60,000 nucleotides of DNA, taken from assembly GCF_030272615.1 (NCBI RefSeq), contig NC_081413.1, positions 165,662,580 to 165,722,579 on the forward strand, in the 5' to 3' direction. The number at the start of each line of letters is the position of its first letter. The stretch's first letter is position 1. The position numbers were made by a program, and so were the translations under genes. The DNA is from Cryptomeria japonica. Taxonomy: Eukaryota; Streptophyta; Pinopsida; Cupressales; Cupressaceae. This document shows, in pieces, positions 9,930-21,987 of the stretch. Below the pieces are notes generated by a model. That model searched no databases. It was not told the DNA's origin and was given only the letters and a program-made list of their open reading frames with translations.

Positions 9930-10224
9930 ACACTCAAATGAAGAATTCTAATGATAGTAACTTAGGGATTAGCTAAGAAAGAAAACACAAACAAGAGGAG
10001 GATAATGAGGACCCAAGTCAAACTTTGTTACCACAAAACTAATGCCTTATATCAAAATAATTATAAAATTTAGATCTCGCAATCTAATTGACGCATCAAG
10101 AACCAAGGAAAACTAGAACATTTAAATATAAGATAGCATTTGACAATAAATTTGAGTAGAAATAACTTAGGATTCATCATTCATTTTATAAATATGGGGT
10201 GTGTGTGCAAGGAATGTCATGTTT
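9930..10224 (+). repeat. Direct repeat, right copy (~295 bp)
   Basis: Near-identical partner of 6798-7092, from ACACTCAAAT to GTCATGTTT. Differences are scattered single bases. Confidence 0.8.
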
Positions 10225-10520
10225 CTAGATAGCTTTGTAAGTTATTAGTGAGGAAAATGAATAACATAATCCCACATTATTAGGATGGTATATTATCTTT
10301 CCAAATAGGTTTAGATGTTTGTTTTGAGTAGTATATGGTGAGCTTGAAAAGTGAATAGAATAACATTGTCATCCTATTGATTTTGATAAGAAAAATACGA
10401 ACTAGAGAAAGTCCACATAGAAGAATAAGAACTTGATGAATTCAATCAAAATTAATATTGATACTTAAAATATGTTCAATCAATAACTTTAATGAATTAT
10501 GTACTAGAAAAGTTATAATA
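10225..10520. other. AT-rich DNA, nothing recognised
   Basis: No repeat, ORF or element end that I can support. Confidence 0.5.
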
Positions 10521-10646
10521 GAAATATGGTCATTAGGGGTCGTATGGTGTCCTAAGGGGTCATATGGTGTTCTATGATCCCTTAGTACACCATATAACCC
10601 CTTAGGAGAGGGAGAGAGGGAGAGGGAAGATAAAGGATGGGGGAGG

Positions 10647-10699
<53 letters not shown>

Positions 10700-12495
10700 G
10701 TAGGGAGAGACACCTAAGAGAGTGAGAGAGAGTGGAAATAATGGGAGAGAGACACCTAAGAGAGAGGGAGAGAGGAGTGAGAGTGAGAGAGAGTGAGAGA
10801 GGAAAGGGAGGGAGAGAGGGGAGAGAGATGAATGGGGAGGGAGAAAGAGAGGGAAATAATGGAGAGAATGGAAAGAATGAGAGAGAGACACCAAAGAGAA
10901 AGGCAGAGAGAGAGATAGAGAAATGGAAAGGGAGGGGTAGGGAGAGATGGAGATATATCTATATATATAGAGAGAGAGAGAGGGAGATAATGAGAGAAAA
11001 AGAGAGACACCTGAGGGAGGGGGAGTGAGAGAGATAGAGATAGAGGGTGAGAGGGAGAAGGGGGTTGGGAGGGAGAGAGGTAAAAAGAGTTAGAGGGAAA
11101 GAGATAGAAACCATATGGTATCCTAAGGGGTCATATGGTGTTCTACGACCCCTCGGGACACCATATGACTCCTTAGGACACCATATGGTGATGTTATTAG
11201 CCGTATTGTTTCCTAAGGGGTCATATGGTGTTCTACAATCCCTTAGTACACCATATAACCCCTTAGGTGTTGTTAGGGGTCATATTGTGTCCTAAGGGGT
11301 CATACGGTGTCTTATGACCCCTTAGGACACCAAATGGTGTTGTTATGTGTCATATGGTGTCCTAAGGGGTCATATGGGGTCCTATGACCCCTTAGGACAC
11401 CATGTGGTGTTGTTAGGGGTCGTATGGTGTCCTAAAGGATCATATGATGTCCTATGAATCCTTAGGACATCATATGACCCCTTAGGACTCCATATGGTGT
11501 CATTATGGGTTGTATGGTGTTCTAAGAGGTCATATGGTGTTCTATGACCCCTTAGGACACCATAGAACCCCTTAGGACACTATTTGGTGTCATTATATAG
11601 TGTCCTTATGGGTCGTATGGTGTCCTAAGGGGTCATATGGTGTTCTATGACCTCTTAGGACACCATGTGGTGTCTTTATGGTTTGTATGGTGTCTTAAGG
11701 GTTCATATGGTGTCATGTGATCCCTTCAAACACCATATGACCCCTTATGTGTCATTAGGGTCATATGGTCTCCTATGACCCCTTAGGACACCATATGACC
11801 CCTTAGGACTCCATATGGTGTCGTTATGAGTTGTATGGTATCCTAAGAGGTCATATGGTGTTCTATAATCCCTTAGCACACCATTTGGTGTCTTTATGAG
11901 TCGTATGGTGTACTAAGGGGTCATATGGTGTCTTATGTCCCCTTAGGACTCCATATGACACATTAGGTGTTATTATGGATTATATGGTGTCCTAAGGGAT
12001 CATATGGTGTTCTATGATCCCTTAGGACACCATATGACCCCTTAGGACTCCATATGGTGTTGTTATGGGTTATATGGTGTTCTATGACCCCTTAGGACAC
12101 CATATGACCCCTTAAGACACCATACGACCCATAACGACACCATATGGTGTCCTAAGGGGTCATAGGATGCCATATGACCCCTCGGTACACCATACGACCC
12201 ATAACAACACCATATGGCGTCCTAAAGGGTCATATGGTGTTCTATGACCCCTTAGGACACTATTTGGTGTCGTTATAGGTCCTATGGTGTACTAAGGGAT
12301 CATATAGTTTCATGTGACCCCTTAGGACACCTTATGATCCCTTAGATGTCGTTAGGGGTCATATTGTTTCCTAAGGGTCGTATGGTGTCTATGACCCCTT
12401 AGGACACCATATGGTGTCATTATGTGTCTTATGTTGTCCTATGACCCCTTAGGACACCATATGGTGTCGTTAGGGGCCGTATGGTGTCCTAAGTG
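10521..12495. repeat. Hairpin minisatellite: alternating inverted copies of a ~20-bp unit
   Basis: The unit TCATATGGTGTCCTAAGGGG and its reverse complement CCCCTTAGGACACCATATGA alternate dozens of times, separated by short spacers such as TTGTTAGGGGTCG or TCGTTATGGGTT. They occur at 10527-10610 and continuously from ~11105 to 12495, broken by a GA-rich tract at ~10605-11100. Adjacent units can pair, so either strand could fold into a long series of hairpins. Mutations are mostly single bases. No coding potential. Confidence 0.88.
10605..11104. repeat. GA-rich tract (includes a long GA dinucleotide run)
   Basis: A perfect GA dinucleotide run at about 10650-10696 is followed by degenerate GAGAGA/GGGAGA sequence. 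Frames here are composition artefacts. Confidence 0.85.
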
Positions 12496-12885
12496 AGATG
12501 GAGGGAGGGATGGAAGGAGAGTACAAGAGACTAGAGAGAGAGAGGTGTGAAGAGAGGAAGAGAGTGAGAAAGAGAGGTAATGAGAAACGGAGAGAGGGAG
12601 GGGAAGGAGAGATGGAGGGAATAAGAGAGAGATACACCTGAGAGAAGGGGAGAGTGAGATAGAGAGAGGATGAGAGGGAGAGACTTTAGAAATAGAGAGA
12701 GAGAGAGAGAGAGAGACTTAAGTGAAAAAGAGGGGAAGGTAGGGAGAGAGTTAAGTTAAAAAGAGGGGAAGGTAGGGAGAGAGTTGGAAAGAGATACACT
12801 TGATAGAGGAGGAGAGTGAGATAGAGAGATAGAGGTAGAGAGGGAGAGAGACTTAAGAGAGAAAGAATGGGAGAGAAAGAGATTA

Positions 12886-12911
<26 letters not shown>
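12496..12911. repeat. GA-rich tract with short tandem duplications
   Basis: GAGAGA-type sequence; a ~37-bp unit (AAGTGAAAAAGAGGGGAAGG-like) is duplicated at ~12719-12783. Confidence 0.75.
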
Positions 12912-12917
<6 letters not shown>

Positions 12918-13110
12918 TAGGCACCTCTCTCTATGCCCCTGTATGTAGGTCTCCCCTGTCTCTCCCATCTAGGTATAGGATAAGATTTAGGCACCTCTCT
13001 CTATGCCCCTGTATGTAGGTCTCCCCTGTCTCTCCCATCTAGGTATAGGATATAGGATACAAGATTGATGGAGCATTTTTTAGGGTAGATAGGGTTGAGA
13101 GTGGCATGAT
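12912..13110 (+). repeat. 70-bp tandem duplication plus tail shared with 7900-8030
   Basis: AAGATTTAGGCACC...GTATAGGAT occurs twice at 70-bp spacing (12912 and 12982). The tail (ACAAGATTGATGGAGCATT and TAGGGTTGAGAGT) matches ~7965-8015, so this belongs to the same low-complexity family as the inverted repeat to the left. Confidence 0.7.
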
Positions 13111-13466
13111 GGTATTTAGTTTGGTTGGCTATAATTGTCTTTTCAAGTATTGGGTCCTACTCAGCAAACTAAACACTTTTCATGAAGCCTCACCAATCAA
13201 GAAAAGAACACCATGATCCTAATATAATTTGTAATTGGTATCTATAGATATCAGGTTAAGGGAGAGACTGTATACTTACTTGCAAGTTTCCACCAAATTT
13301 TGTCCCCTAATTATGTCGCTGACCCTGACTCGCGAATTTCTGTCCTTGAATGAGAATTTGGAGTTGAAAATAGGGTTATCAATTATGAAATTTTTAAGTT
13401 GTGTTGTCGATCACATGAAATTTTTAAGTTGCATTGTCGATCACTTACAAAAGGTCTGTGCCGGCT
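13111..13466. other. Intervening DNA, nothing recognised
   Basis: Contains a short internal repeat (CATGAAATTTTTAAGTTG twice, 13413-13447). No gene seen. Confidence 0.4.
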
Positions 13467-14300
13467 ATAACATGGCATGTTATGCGCCTTCACTGATTTG
13501 TGACCTGCGTGGCTGACATTTTCTTTGGCCTTCCAAAACCGTGAAAGCGTCTAATATAGCGTGTTATGCGCCTTCGCTAATTCACGGACTATGTGTCCCC
13601 CTTTTTCTTTCACCTCGTGAAACGGAGAATTAGACTAACATGGCGTGTTATGCACCTTCGCTGATTCACAAATGGCTTGGTCGGCATTTTGTTTCGTCTC
13701 ACGAAATGGCAAATTAGACTAACATGGCATATTATGCACCTTCATTGTTTTGCGGACTACATGGCTAGCATTTTCTTTGGCCTCACAAAATGGTGAAAGA
13801 AACTAACATGGCATCTTATGCTGCTTCGCTAATTCGCAGGCTGTGTGGCCGCCTTTTTCTATGGCCTCCCGAAACGGCGAAAGCGACTAACATGGCGTGT
13901 TATGCGGCTTTGCTAATTCGCAGGTTGCATGGCCACCTTTTTTTAGGCCTCACAAAATGGCAAAAGCAACTAACATGCCATGTTAGTCTAATTCGCTAAT
14001 TCATGGACTGCATGGCCGCCATTTCCTTTTGGCCCATGAAATGGCGAATTCGACTAACATGGCGTGTTAGTCATTTTCGTTGATTCGCGAACTGCGTGGG
14101 TGCCATTTCCTTTTGGACTGTGAAATGACAAATTTGACTAACATGGTGTGTTAGTCGCTTTTGCTTATTTGCAGACTGCGTGGCTGCCATTTCCTTTTGC
14201 CCCGCGAAATGGCAAATTCGACTAACATGGCATGTTAGTCACTTTCGCTGATTCGCAGACTGTGTGGCTGCCATTTCCTTTTGCCCCGCGAAATGGCCAT
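13467..14300 (+). repeat. About ten tandem copies of the 84-bp satellite unit (right array, inverted)
   Basis: Same unit as 6289-6792 but in reverse orientation; units run from GCGTGTTATG to ACTAACATG. Unit junctions create a near-palindrome (GACTAACATG-GCGTGTTAGTC). The last four units are the most uniform (GCCATTTCCTTTTG in each); earlier units are more diverged. Confidence 0.85.
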
Positions 14301-14482
14301 TTCATTTTTTGAAGCGGCGCCCTCCTTTTCCCGCCGGTATGTCGTCTGAACGCGGTTTCTTAAATTGTCGATGGTTTTTTTTATTTTATGGCTTTTTTTG
14401 AAGCTTGCGCCCTCTTTTTCCTAGTGATACATTGTCCGACCGCAGTTTCTTCAGTCGCCGACAGTTATTTTTTTCTGGCTTT
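14301..14482 (+). repeat. Two ~89-bp tandem copies next to the satellite array
   Basis: TTTTTTGAAGCxxGCGCCCTC...GTCCGACCGC-like blocks start at ~14303 and ~14392. Confidence 0.6.
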
Positions 14483-15934
14483 TAATGTGTGTGTTATGCA
14501 CAAAATACCGCCGCTAACCACTAAGTGAGCCACGTCCGTCCTCTGGCATGTCCATGTAATTTCAAGTGGGGCCAGACGATTAGAACTGACGAGTCCATGA
14601 GAACTCCACATCACATACCATGAGTCCGGCCTCTGTAGAAAATTGGCATGGTATGCATGTCTCAAACATGTATGTCGATGCATGTCGTTGGTACAACAAG
14701 TCCCTTTTGGAGTGAGAATAGATGTGTCCAATAGACATCACCTCTAGAAAGAGACTATATTATATATATAATAATTGAAAAGCCATTTGTAATATTGAAT
14801 TCCTTAATGAATATCAAATTTTCTCTATTTAGCCTTATATATTCTTTTAATTGTAGTAGTGTGGAGTCATATTTGAAATACCCTATTAAATGGTCCATCA
14901 TTTTGAAGGAGTGATAGAAAGGTTGACATAGTTATTGTTTAAGAAGCATGGGTCTTTGTTTAAATTTGTATTGAAGGGTTGGTACCTTAACATTGTATAC
15001 AATAAGGATTCTAGTTACATAGATTCCTTAGATTCTTAATCTTGTTCTCATCTAGATAAGAAAATAAGCATGATAATGTTGATCTCATTTATGAAAAGCA
15101 ATATATTTATGCATGTCATCCTAGAAAGAGTAGAGGGCAATATTTGAAGCCACTAGAAACCAAATAAGGGTGATGGAACTACTAAGGTTTAAAAAGTGTC
15201 AGATATTTATTTTTCACTCATGTACATTCTGTGACTATTTGATATATATAAATATATATTTAGCATATTTGTAAAAGGATTTGTATTCAATATTGATAAG
15301 TAGATATGTGGCAATGCTTGACTAAATGCACTTGGGTGACCTAAAGTAATCATATATGTTATTGTATGCTCATATGTACTCTTTCTATTTCTCATGTAGC
15401 TTTTATATGCTTATGTATTAATGGATCCATTTTGGTGATTTCTCTATAATTAAGATATATTTATATTATGTTTACCTATTGAAACGAATGTTATTGAGAT
15501 GAGGTTGAGATCACAAATTGATTTTAGATAGTTAAGGAAGGATCAATGCTCCTGTCTTTGTATGTGTGTTATATGCATCTTGTGTGTTATGGTATCATTA
15601 CATTAGTGTATAATGTGAATATATCATGTTAGTCACACAAATTTCATTACTCTTGCCAGTATCACTTTGCTAGTCTTCCTCGTGTTGGGCTGGGTATCTT
15701 TCGTGTCATGAAAAATTTCGGGGAAGTGTAACTACTTCATGGTAGGGTAGAAACATGCTCAGATAATGTTCTCACATGTGATGTGCTCGAGACAAAAGTT
15801 GGGATTTCCTATTAGGGTGGTCTTTATGTTTGTACATTATGTTTTCTTTGTAATTGACCTTGTGGTCTATTGTAAAGGTATATGTTTCCTTATGCTTATC
15901 TTGTTGTCAACTTATGTAATTTGACTTCATATGC
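14483..15934. other. AT-rich intergenic DNA, nothing recognised
   Basis: About 1.45 kb without a supportable ORF, repeat or RNA gene. The minus-strand open frame at 14465-14731 has no recognisable features. Confidence 0.5.
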
Positions 15935-17331
15935 TTTTTTTTCTTTTTTTAATTTAATGGTAAGTGTTATTCTTGATGGGGATAGCTCCCTATATTGATC
16001 TCAAAAAAGATTACATAGAAACTATTACACACCATGCCTCTCCAGGCCACATACACCAAACCTCTCTAAACCACACAACTATCTTATAACTTGACCAAAA
16101 CATATCTACTATCCTAATATCAATACTCCAAAATAGAAGATATGGAGATTATTTACATAAGGTAATGCAAGAGTTGTGACACCAATTCACCAAGCCTAAA
16201 CAGGGAATCTAAGGATTACTCTATTAGCCACCAATCAACATCACTCTTGAGCTACCTGAACTCTGTTAAATCCTCGTTCCTCACCCCATTTCTGAATATC
16301 TGCCAATAATCTTCGACAAATCTTCTCTTCCTCCTCTTCTCTGCCTTTCTCTCCTTTTCCTCCTTATCTTCTGAGTCGGGTTCATCTAAAGCTTCCCCTC
16401 CCTGCTCATCTAACTCTTCCTAGAGATATTTCATCTTTGAATCTTCTTCCAAGTCTGAAGAATAGTATGTTGTTGGGATTGAAAATACCCACAAAATGCT
16501 TTCCTTCGTGTCATCTTACAATTCCAAAAGGGCATTGGCAACTGTATCCCCATTCACTGATTTCACAAAGCCCCCAATTAATTTTAAGCATCTCTCCTTC
16601 GACTCCAGGACATCCACCACGAGAGCTAGCACTGCCTCATAAATGAATCCATCACACTAATGCCTCTCCAAGTTGACTGATATGTCTATCATCTCCAAGA
16701 TAAACATATAAATGTCCTCCTTTGTATTGAAAAAATTTAGGCATTGTCTTTCAACCAGCTCTTCACAGTTCATACAACTCATAGCAACAAACGACACCAT
16801 CCTGAAATTATATCCGAAACCCTTCCTCCCTTAATTCTTTTTTTCCCTCTCACTACTAATTCAAACTACATTATAATTCCTCTTATCTATGTGGAGGTCT
16901 TTAAATATATTTGGGCATCAAGCAAATATAAACTCTTTGTCCAATACTGTACGATTCTGATCTAAATCTTTACTACTTGATTGCAATCTCCTCCTGTCAT
17001 TGGTTACATGACAAATTCCTCTTGCAACTCCGTAAATACATGTCATCCTAAAAGACTTATTAATCTCAGAAAACGTGGCTTAATAATTCTATCCTTCCAT
17101 AAAAAAATCCTATGAATTGAACACCTACTCCTACCACTTGCAAAGATAGGGATAGTACTTCACCCTATTCCTTCATCGAGAAGAGCAGACCTTTCATTCA
17201 AAATAGTTGTTTCAAGAGCCTCCTAAATATCTTGAAGGCTAATAATTTTCCAAGTCTCCTCGGTTTCGACTCCCATATTGGCCAAATGATCTACCACCTT
17301 ATTGCCTTCTCTAAGGGTGTGAACTAGGCTG
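15935..17331 (-). mobile_element. LINE segment 1: poly(A) end, 3' region and end of RNase H
   Basis: The T-rich tract 15935-15950 is the poly(A) tail of a minus-strand LINE. Near the right end the minus strand reads HTLREGNKVVDHLAN, typical of the last helix of a plant LINE RNase H; this frame then continues leftward with a K/E-rich stretch (around 16240-16440) broken by stops. The piece ends where the solo LTR begins. The frame fuses with segment 2 (…LLEKIGEYS + LVHTLREGN…), showing they were once contiguous. Confidence 0.85.
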
Positions 17332-18731
17332 TGTAGTCACATAAATCTGTCCAAATTAATTAAATGAATATTCCCTATTTATTTGATTAAAAATCCACTA
17401 GCCATCAGTTAATTAATTAATATTTAATTAATTCATCTTCAAATATTCTCCTATTAATTAAATAAATTATTCAATTTATTTTAATTAATTCATTCAACCA
17501 AAATCTCAAATCAATTAAATGAATAAATACTATTTATTCAATTTAATCCTCTTTCCTCTTTTAAATAAATTAAATAAAACATTTATTTAAATCATAAATC
17601 CCCCCCCCACTTGCATTTTCCTACAAAAGCAACTTGCACACATTTATTGAAATAAATGAATTTTATTTTAATAAAATCCTATTTTCCCTCACCCACCAAA
17701 TCCACTTGCATTCCTAAACCCTCTTCTAGATTCTTCTAACCCCTCCTAATTAGCCTAATCCATCCCCTAATTAATGTCACATTCCTAAGCAACTTTAAGT
17801 CACTTCTCAAAGACTCCAAAGTCTTTGAAAAGCATTAAATGCTTTGGGTGTTCAACAATTTAACCTCCAAAGTCTTCCAAACCACTTATGGCTCTTACAT
17901 AACCATTTATGGTTATTTCAACTTACACTCATGGGTCTCCTCAAGCATTTATTGCTTTGACCATGGTTATCCCTTTTGCCTTTGCACAAGAGTTTATCCA
18001 TTGGATAAAATCTTTATTCTTTGAATAAAGAATTTATTCACTCAACCCAACCTTGACCCTAACCCCCAAGTTGACTCTCAGGTCATGTCAAGCATTTAAT
18101 GCTTATTCCATCTCCTCTCAACCTATCTCATATTGACTCTTGTCATCCTGGGATTGGGTTGAAAGCCCTCACATGGATTGAATACCATTCAATCCTAACC
18201 CTTGTTGAGATTACTCAATCTCAACCATCCATTGCTCCATTTTTCCTATAAATAGAGTCCATTTCTTCATAATCCAGATCCTGAAAACTTGTATGCATTT
18301 AAGCTATAGGCATTTTGAGAGAGCATTTTAGTATAATCAACTAATATCTTGTCATTTTGATTAAAATAAATTATTTTAGTATCAATAGCATAGTATTAGC
18401 TTTTTATTCACATTTAGAGCAAATACTTCAATCTCAAACCTCCATAAGCATCCATAGTGCAAAAAGCTGCTGAGAGCTACACTATTTTGGAACTTGGAGA
18501 GGAGAAGAACAAAGGAGAAGAAGCCAAGAGCATGTTAGGAGGCATTTGGAGATGCCTCATCATATTTACCTTCCTAGTTAGACATTCTATCATGCTTTTG
18601 GTATCTCTTTTGATATGCTTGTGTAGGAAAGTATTTTGTTTATGATTTCTGACACTAACAACTTGGCTTTTCTTCTTGTTTGTGTTTTGTTATCATTGAC
18701 TAACCTTCCCTTTTTGCAGAGCATCAGGCTA
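17327..18731 (+). mobile_element. Solo LTR (1,395 bp) inserted in the LINE RNase H
   Basis: The LTR spans 17332 (TGTAGTCACATAAATC) to 18726 (GAGCATCA), with a TATAAATAG box. No PBS, PPT, coding region or second LTR is present. The flanks are GGCTG (17327-17331) and GGCTA (18727-18731), a 5-bp duplication with one mismatch; an equally good reading is a perfect AGGCT duplication with the element shifted by one base. The host LINE frame is restored when it is removed. The small frames inside are not genes. Confidence 0.85.
18247..18255 (+). promoter_or_regulatory. TATA box of the solo LTR
   Basis: TATAAATAG, about 915 bp into the LTR, preceded by a pyrimidine-rich stretch. Confidence 0.5.
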
Positions 18732-19438
18732 TATTCCCCAATTTTTTCTAATAGACAATCAATTTTGGGAAGTCATCTATATAGCTTCTAGTTGTTGAAC
18801 TTTCACTTTATCACCTCATTAATGACAATATGAGAATCCCCTTCTATGATCACTTTAGAAAGTCCTTTGTCTGCACATAATTCCAATCATGTCTCCAAAT
18901 CTCTAATTTCTTATTCATTTTTGGTACTCTCCCAAATATTACCATAGACACCTTGTAAGAAGCACCCTTCCTCATTCCTTATGATAGCTCCAAACCTAGC
19001 CTTTCCAGGATTGCCTTTACTAGCACCATCAAAATTGAGTTTGATCCATCCCTTTTCAGGCACCTTCCATCTAACCTTCTACCTATCCACCTTTTTGTCT
19101 CTCATATGCATCTGTCATGTCTCTTTGAATGACCATTTAGATTCCATCACCTTATCCCAATTCATGAACCTTCTAACTTGTTTTTCCTTTAGATTGTCGC
19201 TAACTACTTCCTCTATGGCTTCTTTAATCTTGCTTAATAATTTGTCCTTGGGTAGAATACATTCCCTGAAAATTCTTCTATTCCTTTCTTTCCACACATG
19301 CCATACTAGCAAAGCCGGACCTACTAACCAAACATACCACCACTTGAAATTAAAATGTTTGGGCCATGAGCTAAGAAAATCCTTCATCTCTTCATTCCTG
19401 GCAATTTTTCATTTCAGCCATATCGAACAACCACTCCC
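18727..19438 (-). pseudogene. LINE segment 2: RNase H domain and ORF2 C-terminal region
   Basis: On the minus strand the region from ~19438 reads a LINE ORF2 C-terminal stretch (WLVGPALLVWHVWKERNRRI) and then an RNase H domain. WIKLNFDGASKGNPG carries the first catalytic Asp and ADKGLSKVIIEGDSHIVI the later conserved Asp. RNase H removes RNA from RNA-DNA hybrids during LINE retrotransposition. Several in-frame stops (for example within KNE*EIRD and DLET*LEL) show decay. The right edge is the insertion point of the LTR element at 19439; the left edge is the solo LTR. Confidence 0.85.
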
Positions 19439-20360
19439 TGTTGGCAATTGAAACTCATTTGGTTGGTTTCAATATGTTGTCATTGATGGAAACATGTTTT
19501 GGCTTTCACATTGTGTTTTGGTTGATTACCGGCAAACACTTCATCGACATCGGCACTGGCAAGTATCTTCACCGGTTGGAAGGAATTATTTGGTTACCGG
19601 CATTACTGGTCGACATGACTTCATCAGGTTATCGGTATTGGAGGTCAACATCATTTTGGGAGATCCAGCATCGGCAATTGATTTTGATATTTATGTATAT
19701 ATGTTATTGAGCCGACATGTATATTCTTTCTGTAATTATCTTTGTAAGTCGATATAAGGCATGATGGATTGTAAAGGGCATATAGGTCAGTTGATTAGAT
19801 CATTTTTGTATGATGGATGTAAGGTTATAGAATGTAATGGAGATGCAAGATATGTAAGAGAGATTATGTATGTGAGGACATTTATGTAAGAGGTTATTCC
19901 AGTAAGGGTTTAGGGTTCTAGACCCGAACAGACAAAGCTTAACTGGAACTATATTCAGGCATAGAAGATTCAACCTTTGCATTTCACTCAGTTCTCTCAA
20001 TGTAGTCTGGATTTATATGTAGTCAGTGAGACTCTTTTTATGATTGAGCAGTGTGCTCTAGGCTGTAAGCCTTCCTACAAGTGTAGGCCCCTATATTTTA
20101 TAATATCTTTTCATATGGCTAGTGGATTGATATTGTGGGTCACAAATATCACCGTGGTTTTTCCTCTTTGAGGTTTTCCACGTATAAATATCTATGTTAT
20201 GGTATTAATTTGTGTGATTGGGTTATTGGTTGCTTTACTTCTTTCAATATTATATGTATCGGTATACCAGTTGGTGAATGCATGTTTTAATAAGGTTAAA
20301 ATTGATCATTCTGGTAGAACACTGATTCACTCCCCCTCTCAATGTTCTTGGATTCCAACA
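19439..20360 (+). repeat. 5' LTR of family-1 element
   Basis: Starts TGTTGGCAATTG and ends GATTCCAACA. A TATAAATA box is at 20183-20190. Aligned by eye with 27124-28039 throughout, with scattered substitutions. Confidence 0.9.
20183..20190 (+). promoter_or_regulatory. Putative TATA box in family-1 LTR
   Basis: TATAAATA; the same position in the 3' LTR reads TATAAATC. Confidence 0.35.
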
Positions 20361-20376
20361 ATTGGTATCAGAGGCT
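20361..20376 (+). other. Primer-binding site (initiator tRNA-Met type)
   Basis: ATTGGTATCAGAGGC directly follows the LTR. The usual plant PBS is TGGTATCAGAGC; one extra G here. Confidence 0.8.
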
Positions 20377-20413
20377 TGTGCCTCGGAGGAAGTTTAACAG
20401 CTTGAGGGAGATC

Positions 20414-21544
20414 ATGAATCCAGAATCCATGGATATGAGTTTGGAGAAGAAACTTGAGGTAGCACTTGAAGATTATGATTTTGAAAGGATGAAGAACTTG
20501 AAGTTACAAAATGAATTGAATTCTTCTTAGGAATTTGTTCTTGTCCTACAGAAGAGGTTGTCATCTGTTCAAGCTAGGAGGAAGGAACTTTTATAGAATA
20601 AGGATAATGAAGAGAAAGATGCCCTTAATGAGAGATGTCAGAAGCTGAGTTGGGAGAACATGTTCATGGGGAATGAAATGCAAGCCTTAACAATGAGGAT
20701 GTCAAAGGAGATTGAGGACCAGAAGAAGGAAGAAAATCTTGCTATATCTCTGAAAAACAAATTTGAAGAATGCTCTCAGTTGGTTCATGAGAATGAGATG
20801 TTGAGAACTAATTTAGGACAATCCCTGAGTGATGAACAAAAACTTGAGAGACAAATGATAATTCTGAGAGATTATCTGACTGCTACAAGTGAGTATAAAG
20901 AAAAATTCAACGTTAGTTCAGCACAACTTGATGAATTATTGAAATGTCAAAGATAGAATGAAGATCCTAGTGGACTTGGATTTGAACAAGCTCAATGTTT
21001 TGGTACTGCAAATGAAGATCAAAACCAGAAGGCGTTGGTAAGGCATTTTAATGCTTATAAATTCAATGTTAGATGCTTTGTTTGTAATAAATTTTGTCAC
21101 ATGGCTAGGCAATGTAGAAATAGAGCAAATAAGAATTATAATTCTACTCTCGGTCAATGTTCTAAATGCAATAAGTATGGTCATAAGATAGAAGATTGCG
21201 GAATGAATGTTAAATGTTATGCTTGTGGAAAACTTGGACATATGGCTAATCAGTGCAGGTCAAACAATTATACTAATTTTAGCAAAGCAATTCAAATGAA
21301 TAATGTTACATGTTATGTAGGCAATGAGGTTGGACACATAGCTAAATTTTGTAGAAGCATAAATCCACCGGTTAGCAATGAAGGATCAAATGAGAAAGGG
21401 AAAGAGAAGGTTAGTGAAATATGGAAAGATCATATGAAGAAATGGGCTCAGGAAGTCAGAAGATCAATCAGCAGATGGGAATTCTCTAGTTACTCAACCG
21501 ACAGAGGACGTTGCTCCTGCACCAACAGGAAGCTCATCCGGTAA
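20414..21544 (+). pseudogene. gag: Gag of family-1 element: coiled coil plus four zinc knuckles
   Basis: The frame from ATG 20414 encodes a Lys/Glu-rich coiled-coil half and then four CCHC knuckles: CFVCNKFCHMARQC, CSKCNKYGHKIEDC, CYACGKLGHMANQC and CYVGNEVGHIAKFC. In the last, the second Cys is Gly. In-frame stops at ~20528 (after NSS), ~20594 and ~20954 break the coiled-coil half; the zinc-finger half stays open from 21035 to 21544. The same architecture is found in the minus-strand family (50646-51878). Role: RNA-binding particle protein, by analogy with Gag. It does not have the usual Copia/Gypsy capsid signature that I can recognise, so 'Gag' rests on position and zinc knuckles. Confidence 0.75.
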
Positions 21545-21987
21545 CTGAGGCAGATGCCTTAGGGGTAGGCAAAATTCATGAAAATATTGCTTATGCCCAG
21601 AGAAGAAGTTCTAGAAGATGTTCCAGACATTGGAGATGCTTATCCGGCATGGAGATGTTAGACTAAGACCCGGTATCTTTCACCAAAAATCATTTATATC
21701 AATGATGGATTAGGGTTTCTTGGAGGTTAAAACGTTGAATTCACTTCACTTATGATCACTTTGCATTCAGAGTGATTCAGAGCGAGATTAAGGAAATTCA
21801 GTGCGATTGATGTCTTCTTAAGCGATTTCACCAATGATCAGAAGATCTCTTTAGGGTTTACATCGGCAACTATTTCATAGGTATCATCCTTTGTTCCTAC
21901 TTTTATTTCAAATCCTGTTGTTGTTGAGGTCAAGGACCGTCCTAGGCCAATTTTCAAGCGATATCCGCATATAGCCACTTTGGGTGA

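Noticed and set aside
11105-12495. Regular short palindromic repeats, superficially CRISPR-like
   Set aside because: Units alternate in orientation, spacers are themselves repetitive, and the surroundings are plant TE DNA without cas genes.
14465-14731. 88-residue minus-strand frame
   Set aside because: No similarity I recognise, no supporting context, single short frame in non-coding DNA.
21035-21544. Host zinc-finger (CNBP-like) gene
   Set aside because: It lies between the PBS and PPT of an LTR element, in the Gag position, with the same knuckle number as the Gag of family 2.
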